Shown here in pieces: positions 8,322 through 11,991 of a DNA stretch of 11,991 nt; the first letter of the stretch is position 1, and each line of letters opens with the position of its first letter. Source of the stretch: an uncultured Moraxella sp. (GTDB lineage: Bacteria > Pseudomonadota > Gammaproteobacteria > Pseudomonadales > Moraxellaceae); the NCBI GenBank assembly GCA_937975585.1, contig CALJUC010000110.1, positions 1 through 11,991 on the forward strand, given 5' to 3'. Both the position numbers and the translations under genes were made by a program. The notes under the pieces were generated by a model. That model was given only the letters and a program-made list of their open reading frames with translations. It was not told where the DNA came from and ran no database searches.

Positions 8322-9305
8322 TTATTTAGCTATATCAATACTAAAATGTTGAATAAATAGATTTGCTAAAGTTTCGACCAAAGCAGCTGGCATATCGTGA
8401 CCTAGACCATCAACCAACCTAAGACTAGAATACCGAATCGCTTTGTGTAGGGCTTGGGCATGCGTGGGTGGGATTAGACGATCTTCAGTACCGTGTACAA
8501 TCAAAGTCGGTTGGTGGATTTGTTTATCAATAGCGACCAATGAGCCCGTTGCTAGGATAGCAAGCAGCTGACGTTGGGTGCCTTTGGGATAAAACCGACG
8601 TTTAAACAGCTTTTTTGCTTTTTCCAAGGCATCGTGCTCGTCAAAGTAATCAGGGCTGGCAATGGTTTTGATGGTTTCGACAAATTGTTGGGTGAGCGCC
8701 TCATAATCGCTTTTATCCGGTAAGGGTTGGCTAAACGCACGTAGTGGTGTCCAAGCAGGCGGGCGTGAAAAAGGTCGGTTATTACTCGTGGAAAGTAGGC
8801 CAAGCTTTTGAACCTGATGCGGATAACGCACCGCCATGATTTGGGCAATCATGCCGCCCATGGATTGACCAATCACATGATAGTGGCGGATTTTTAGGAC
8901 AGTGAGCAGTTGATAGACATCTTCTGCCATATCATACAAATCATACGGTGTTTCAACTTCTAGCGGTAAACCAAAGCCAAAACGGCCAATTAATTTGGCT
9001 TTGTACCATTTGGAATCGTGGGCATCGGTGAGTTTTTTGTGCTTAAGCTTACTGGATTTGCCAATATCGCGGTTATCAAAGCGAATAACGCGAAACCCCG
9101 CTTCGATTAAGGCATAGCAAAACTCATTGGGCCAGACCAAGCTTTGTGCCCCAAGCCCCATAATTAATACAATTGCTGGATGATAGGGGTTGCCGCCTAC
9201 TTCGACATAAAACTTGTATTTTGGCGTGCGCACTTTGGCCGAATGCATAAAGTCGGCATGTTTGGAAGGTTTGAATTCAATCAAGGGTGGGGTCGTTGAG
9301 GTCAT
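8322..9305 (-). CDS. Alpha/beta-hydrolase fold protein
   Basis: This is a 327-residue serine hydrolase of the alpha/beta-hydrolase superfamily with no signal peptide, so probably cytosolic. The nucleophile elbow is GQSMGG with Ser148. The acid is probably Asp275 in HGTEDRLIP and the base His303 in GLGHDMP. The oxyanion loop is in LIMGLGAQSLVWP (about 47-59), followed by RFDNRDIGKSS (75-85), a pattern common in esterase-like and haloalkane-dehalogenase-like members. A cap region covers about 175-245. The substrate is unknown. No Shine-Dalgarno is seen before ATG 9305; a second ATG at codon 20 also lacks one, so the start is uncertain within about 20 codons. It lies downstream of ispB on the same strand after 152 bases and may share its transcript. 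I would not name it more precisely than a lipase/esterase-like hydrolase. Confidence 0.85.
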   Translation of the reverse strand: MTSTTPPLIEFKPSKHADFMHSAKVRTPKYKFYVEVGGNPYHPAIVLIMGLGAQSLVWPNEFCYALIEAGFRVIRFDNRDIGKSSKLKHKKLTDAHDSKWYKAKLIGRFGFGLPLEVETPYDLYDMAEDVYQLLTVLKIRHYHVIGQSMGGMIAQIMAVRYPHQVQKLGLLSTSNNRPFSRPPAWTPLRAFSQPLPDKSDYEALTQQFVETIKTIASPDYFDEHDALEKAKKLFKRRFYPKGTQRQLLAILATGSLVAIDKQIHQPTLIVHGTEDRLIPPTHAQALHKAIRYSSLRLVDGLGHDMPAALVETLANLFIQHFSIDIAK

Positions 9306-9383
9306 TCGTTATTAACAGTGCGCTGATTAAACATCAATGAAAACTGGCACCACTGTAACAAAGCGAAATGACTAATTGATGAC

Positions 9384-9426
9384 GTTACCAATGAATTAGT
9401 ACAGATAAAGTCAATTCATTGGCAAC
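9384..9426. repeat. Near-perfect 14-bp inverted repeat between ispB and the hydrolase gene
   Basis: A perfect 10-bp arm pair, CCAATGAATT (9388-9397) and AATTCATTGG (9413-9422), extends outward by GTT/AAC across one A-C mismatch, giving 13 of 14 paired positions around a 15-base loop. Neither strand has a T-run after it, so it is not a standard intrinsic terminator. Possible roles are an mRNA processing or stabilising stem, or a protein-binding site for expression of the hydrolase gene. Confidence 0.7.
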
Positions 9427-9444
9427 CTTAACCAAGTTACAAGC

Positions 9445-9462
9445 ACTAATCTTGAAATTAGT
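9445..9462 (-). repeat. Small inverted repeat over the ispB stop codon
   Basis: ACTAAT (9445-9450) and ATTAGT (9457-9462) form a 6-bp stem with a 6-base loop spanning the ispB stop. Related copies (ACTAATT at 9371-9377, AATTAGT at 9394-9400) occur in the adjacent spacer and could form alternative pairings with the larger inverted repeat. No T-run follows. Confidence 0.35.
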
Positions 9463-10510
9463 ATAAACGCTGACTGGCTAAGGTCATCAAGTCTAGCAAA
9501 CCTTGGCGATATTGTGACTCTGGTAACGTCAGTACCGCCTCACGTGCTAGGGCAGTTTCTTGCAAGGCTTTATTGCGACAATAATCAAGCGAGCCACTGG
9601 CTTTGACGATATCAATGATTTCGCTGCTATCTTTGACTTCACCAGTTTGAATCGCTAGACGTAAGGTTTCGTGCGTGTCACCGCTCGTCATTTCCAATGC
9701 CTTGATTAATGGCAAGGTAGGTTTACCTTCGGCAATGTCATCACCCACGTTTTTACCCAAGACTGCGCTATCACCGGTAAAGTCCAAGACATCATCAATG
9801 ATTTGGAACGCATTACCAAAATGCTGCCCAAACGTAGCAAATGCCGCATCAAACTCAGGGCGATTATGCAAGATACTCACGCCTTGGCTTGCCATCATAA
9901 ACAGACGCGAGGTTTTGCCGTCGATGATTTTCATATAATCATCTTCGGTGGCCTGCGGGTTGTGTTGGTGCTGTAGCTGTAACACTTCACCTTCCGCGAT
10001 ATCACAGGTACCATCAGAGAATAGCTGTAACAGCGGCAACGAGCCAAAGCCAACCAATAAATTAAACGCGCGTGCAATCAGATAATCTCCAACCAACACC
10101 GCAGTTGGGTTGTCCCAAGTCGCATTCGCGGTGGGTTTACCACGGCGCATACCTGAGGCATCAATCACATCATCATGTACCAAAGTCGCCGTGTGTAGCA
10201 TCTCAGTAATCGCACCCAAATGCATCGCTGGTTCAAACGGTTTATCCTCACAGATACGCGAGCATAGTAGCGAAATCAAGGGGCGCATACGTTTGCCGCC
10301 CGCGTCAATCACGTGTTGGCTAACAGCCATCACCAGTTTGACCTTGGAATTTAGGCTACCGAATACTTGCTTATCCATAATCGCAAAGTCATCCGCGACG
10401 ATAGACTGAATTTGGCCATAGCTAATCGGATTGCTGTTCGTATCTTTTGTATCAAAGGTATCGTTTAGTTTAGACGCGCTTTCTTGCGCTTGGACATTGT
10501 TACAAGACAT
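9458..10510 (-). CDS. ispB: Polyprenyl (octaprenyl-type) diphosphate synthase
   Basis: This is a trans-prenyltransferase that extends farnesyl diphosphate with isopentenyl units to build the side chain of ubiquinone or menaquinone; it is a cytosolic, all-helical enzyme. The 350-residue sequence has GGKRMRP at 71-77 (substrate diphosphate binding), the first Asp-rich motif LVHDDVID (D113, D114, D117), GKT at 198-200, and the second Asp-rich motif QIIDDVLDFTGD (D239, D240, D243). Family members usually start near the SYGQIQSIVADDF segment, so residues 1-29 form an extra polar N-terminus. No Shine-Dalgarno precedes ATG 10510, and the next in-frame Met (residue 45) is too far in, so the exact start is doubtful. 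Exact chain length cannot be read from the sequence. It is divergent from rplU, an arrangement familiar in gammaproteobacteria. Confidence 0.94.
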   Translation of the reverse strand: MSCNNVQAQESASKLNDTFDTKDTNSNPISYGQIQSIVADDFAIMDKQVFGSLNSKVKLVMAVSQHVIDAGGKRMRPLISLLCSRICEDKPFEPAMHLGAITEMLHTATLVHDDVIDASGMRRGKPTANATWDNPTAVLVGDYLIARAFNLLVGFGSLPLLQLFSDGTCDIAEGEVLQLQHQHNPQATEDDYMKIIDGKTSRLFMMASQGVSILHNRPEFDAAFATFGQHFGNAFQIIDDVLDFTGDSAVLGKNVGDDIAEGKPTLPLIKALEMTSGDTHETLRLAIQTGEVKDSSEIIDIVKASGSLDYCRNKALQETALAREAVLTLPESQYRQGLLDLMTLASQRLY

Positions 10511-10629
10511 AAGGGGCTCACTGTGCTCACGGCAAACAAATACGCGTTATTATTTTATCCCACAAAATACCAAATAATAGTTCATAGAGCGGGCGTATAA
10601 GCCATTGATGGGTTAAAGGAAATGCACAA

Positions 10630-10638
10630 ATCATAGCA
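10630..10638 (-). promoter_or_regulatory. Candidate extended -10 promoter of ispB
   Basis: On the minus strand TGCTATGAT (10630-10638) fits an extended -10 element, with a T-rich but non-consensus -35 region about 17 bases upstream. It would give a leader of about 110 bases before the annotated ispB ATG. It lies back-to-back with the rplU promoter. Confidence 0.35.
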
Positions 10639-10684
10639 CAAGTTAAAAGTCAAAAACATCATTACAAATCATTGGCAAAATTGA

Positions 10685-10713
10685 TTGATTTTTTGGTCAA
10701 AAAGCCGTAAAAT
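10685..10713 (+). promoter_or_regulatory. Sigma70-type promoter of rplU-rpmA
   Basis: TTGATT (10685-10690) and TAAAAT (10708-10713) are separated by exactly 17 bases, the best promoter match in the window. Transcription would start near 10720, giving a leader of about 114 bases before rplU. Confidence 0.7.
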
Positions 10714-10735
10714 TTCGCCCTTATCTATTTAAGGC

Positions 10736-10821
10736 TCTGTTTATGCCGAGCATAAGCAGATTTCCCTGTGTATCCGTTACAAGTGCTATCGCTGTTGGTA
10801 GCCACGGTGTACGGGTTTTTT
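10736..10821 (+). promoter_or_regulatory. Structured rplU mRNA leader with attenuator-like hairpin
   Basis: Two hairpins can form. The first is an 11-bp stem (10736-10746 with 10750-10760, one G-U pair) closed by the loop CGA. The second spans 10772-10816: an outer stem, A-U-C-C-G-U with ACA, pairs with UGU-ACGGGU around one bulged U, and an inner stem, GCTATC (10785-10790), pairs with GGTAGC (10797-10802). Six T follow at 10816-10821 and the GGAG Shine-Dalgarno follows directly at 10822. The second hairpin plus T-run has the form of an intrinsic terminator in front of its own gene, as in ribosomal-protein attenuation. Regulation by L21 or another factor is inference. Confidence 0.55.
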
Positions 10822-10833
10822 GGAGCAACCAAC

Positions 10834-11145
10834 ATGTATGCAGTAATCAAAAGTGGTGGTAAACAACATCGTGTCACCCCAGACGAATTGTTAAAAGTCG
10901 AATTGCTAAAAGCCGAAAAAGGCGACACCATCAAAATCGAAGACGTATTGATGGTCGTTGACGGCGCAGACATCAAAATCGGTCAACCAGTGGTTGCCGG
11001 TGCGGTAGTCGAAGCGGAAGTGGTTGAACATGGTCGTGGCGAGAAAGTACGTATCGTTAAACACAAACGTCGTAAACACTACCACAAAGAACAAGGTCAC
11101 CGTCAATGGTATACCTTGCTAAAAATCAAATCAATCAACGCCTAA
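10834..11145 (+). CDS. rplU: 50S ribosomal protein L21
   Basis: L21 binds 23S rRNA in the large subunit. The 103-residue length equals that of E. coli L21. It begins [14 protein letters not shown] and ends with the conserved [17 protein letters not shown] region and KIKSINA. An in-frame ATG at 10768 would add 22 residues absent from the family and would translate through the leader hairpin, so I reject it. GGAG at 10822-10825, eight bases before ATG 10834, confirms the start. It is followed 42 bases later by rpmA, the usual two-gene operon. Confidence 0.98.
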   Translation: MYAVIKSGGKQHRVTPDELLKVELLKAEKGDTIKIEDVLMVVDGADIKIGQPVVAGAVVEAEVVEHGRGEKVRIVKHKRRKHYHKEQGHRQWYTLLKIKSINA

Positions 11146-11187
11146 GACTGGCTTTGATATCACCCATTTATCGCTAGGAGCTAACTC

Positions 11188-11448
11188 ATGGCACATAAGA
11201 AAGCAGCCGGTTCTACCCGTAACGGTCGTGATTCTAACCCAAAAATGTTGGGCGTAAAAATCTTCGGTGGTCAACAAGTGACTGCTGGTAACATCATCGT
11301 TCGTCAACGTGGTACTGAATTCCACGCTGGTGAAGGCGTAGGTATGGGCCGTGACCATACACTATTTGCTTTGACTGATGGCGTTGTAAAATTTGCCGTT
11401 AAAGGTAAATTCAACCGTCGCTACGTATTCGTAGAAAGCGCGTCTTAA
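11188..11448 (+). CDS. rpmA: 50S ribosomal protein L27
   Basis: L27 is a large-subunit protein whose N-terminus reaches the peptidyl-transferase centre. The 86-residue sequence begins [19 protein letters not shown], the normal gammaproteobacterial form with no cleavable N-terminal extension, and contains GVKIFGGQ, the IIVRQRGT strand and [18 protein letters not shown] at 11176-11180 lies seven bases upstream of ATG. It is the second gene of the rplU-rpmA operon and is followed by a strong terminator. Confidence 0.98.
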   Translation: MAHKKAAGSTRNGRDSNPKMLGVKIFGGQQVTAGNIIVRQRGTEFHAGEGVGMGRDHTLFALTDGVVKFAVKGKFNRRYVFVESAS

Positions 11449-11481
11449 TCGACTGATTTACATTATCTCGATTGAGTCGTC

Positions 11482-11523
11482 AAAACCCAACAAGCTTATA
11501 CAATAGTTTGTTGGGTTTTTTTA
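11482..11523 (+). terminator. Intrinsic terminator of rplU-rpmA
   Basis: A 12-bp stem (AAAACCCAACAA at 11482-11493, TTGTTGGGTTTT at 11508-11519) with a 14-base loop is followed by a run of T to about 11522. It begins 33 bases after the rpmA stop and is a textbook rho-independent terminator. Confidence 0.93.
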
Positions 11524-11730
11524 TGCCGATTAATTAAGAAATTCACCACCAATCATTGTTACTGTCAGATTAATAAAGTCACTCAACATAGCCAAATAGG
11601 CGATTTGCTAAGATTTGTGTTACATTATTTACAACTACAAGCATAATCATTGCAACCGCAGACTAGAAGCGTAAGAAAAATTACGACACAATAGCCTCAG
11701 TTTAAAAACGCCGCTTTATCACTAGCTAAC

Positions 11731-11760
11731 TTGTAGTGTCATAACTACTAAATTTTAAAT
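11731..11760 (+). promoter_or_regulatory. Candidate promoter of the exported-protein gene
   Basis: TTGTAG (11731-11736) and TTAAAT (11755-11760) are 18 bases apart. The spacer holds a small inverted repeat (GTAGT at 11733-11737, ACTAC at 11744-11748). The remainder of the AT-rich 11524-11810 spacer shows no ORF or RNA gene that I recognise. This is a weak, by-eye call. Confidence 0.35.
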
Positions 11761-11810
11761 TGATAAATCAGCTTTTTTAAAATTATCTTGTTACATTATG
11801 AGGAAATAAA

Positions 11811-11991
11811 ATGACTATCTTAGATAAAACCTTGACTACTACTTGGGCAAAAACAATCGCAACGACGACCTTGGGCATGGCTATGACGGTGGGCGCACCG
11901 GTTGGTATCAGTATGTTAACCATGAGTAGCGCACAAGCTGCGCCAGCAAGTGAAGCAACCGCTGCCAAAAACCTAAATAAGCTATTGACCA
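11811..11991 (+). CDS. Exported protein, 5' part only; possibly outer-membrane lipoprotein carrier LolA
   Basis: Sixty codons are present before the window ends. GAGGA at 11800-11804 lies six bases before ATG 11811. Residues 1-43 look like a long Sec signal peptide ending SSAQA, with likely cleavage between A43 and A44 (AQA-AP). The mature start APASEATAAKNLNKLLT is a short amphipathic helix, as at the beginning of LolA, the periplasmic carrier that moves lipoproteins to LolB. The position after rplU-rpmA is compatible with that in related genomes as I recall them, but too little of the mature protein is visible to prove it. Other periplasmic proteins are possible. Confidence 0.75.
   Translation, partial: MTILDKTLTTTWAKTIATTTLGMAMTVGAPVGISMLTMSSAQAAPASEATAAKNLNKLLT

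Noticed and set aside
10768..10833. Upstream in-frame ATG extending rplU by 22 codons
   Set aside because: L21 has a fixed N-terminus ([12 protein letters not shown]), the ATG at 10834 has a good GGAG site, and the extension would run through the leader hairpin and T-run.
11670..11685. CGTAA-N6-TTACG inverted repeat before the exported-protein gene
   Set aside because: Only 5 bp with no T-run and no relation to the promoter candidate; within chance expectation.
1..11991. Mobile elements, CRISPR arrays, tRNA/rRNA genes, toxin-antitoxin or phage-defence genes
   Set aside because: None was seen: there are no transposase or integrase motifs, no regularly spaced direct repeats and no cloverleaf-like sequences, and the gene content is core metabolism, ribosome and efflux.

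Overview
The window is a stretch of gammaproteobacterial chromosome of fairly low GC. The family is probably Moraxellaceae: an Acinetobacter/Psychrobacter/Moraxella-like organism, with a Moraxella osloensis-type genome as my best guess. That rests on the protein styles (HemB without the zinc cysteines, IspB, L21/L27), the adaptor-permease-outer-membrane gene order of the RND pump, and AT-rich spacers between moderately GC genes. I cannot fix the species from sequence alone. The first 14 bases are not genomic. They match the inner end of the Illumina TruSeq adapter, so the window starts at a contig edge.

Layout: (1) 15-655, minus: 5' two-thirds of hemB (porphobilinogen synthase), cut by the contig end. 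(2) 967-1545, plus: a PaaI-like hotdog thioesterase, divergent from hemB, ending at a bidirectional terminator. (3) 1631-8061, minus: a complete tripartite RND multidrug efflux system read from right to left as adaptor lipoprotein (AcrA/AdeI type), AcrB/AdeJ-type permease and OprM/AdeK-type outer-membrane lipoprotein. A 218-base structured gap separates the permease from the outer-membrane gene. (4) 8062-8321: a very AT-rich control region holding a -10 box and an imperfect 28-base inverted repeat. (5) 8322-9305, minus: an alpha/beta hydrolase. (6) 9458-10510, minus: ispB (polyprenyl diphosphate synthase, quinone side chain). (7) 10834-11448, plus: rplU-rpmA (ribosomal proteins L21 and L27), behind a strong sigma70-type promoter and a structured 5' leader, closed by an intrinsic terminator. 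(8) 11811 to the right edge, plus: the start of an exported protein, possibly LolA.

Most of the window is ordinary core genome. I found no mobile element, CRISPR array, tRNA, rRNA or defence system. Four points deserve a second look. The pump adaptor has a periplasmic alpha-hairpin that by my alignment is 21 residues (three heptads) longer on each helix than E. coli AcrA, while its partner outer-membrane protein has OprM-like helix lengths. The rplU leader can fold into two strong hairpins, the second followed directly by six T and then the Shine-Dalgarno, which resembles an attenuator. A near-perfect 14-bp inverted repeat lies between ispB and the hydrolase and has no T-tract. An operator-like inverted repeat lies in the 5' region of the pump operon.
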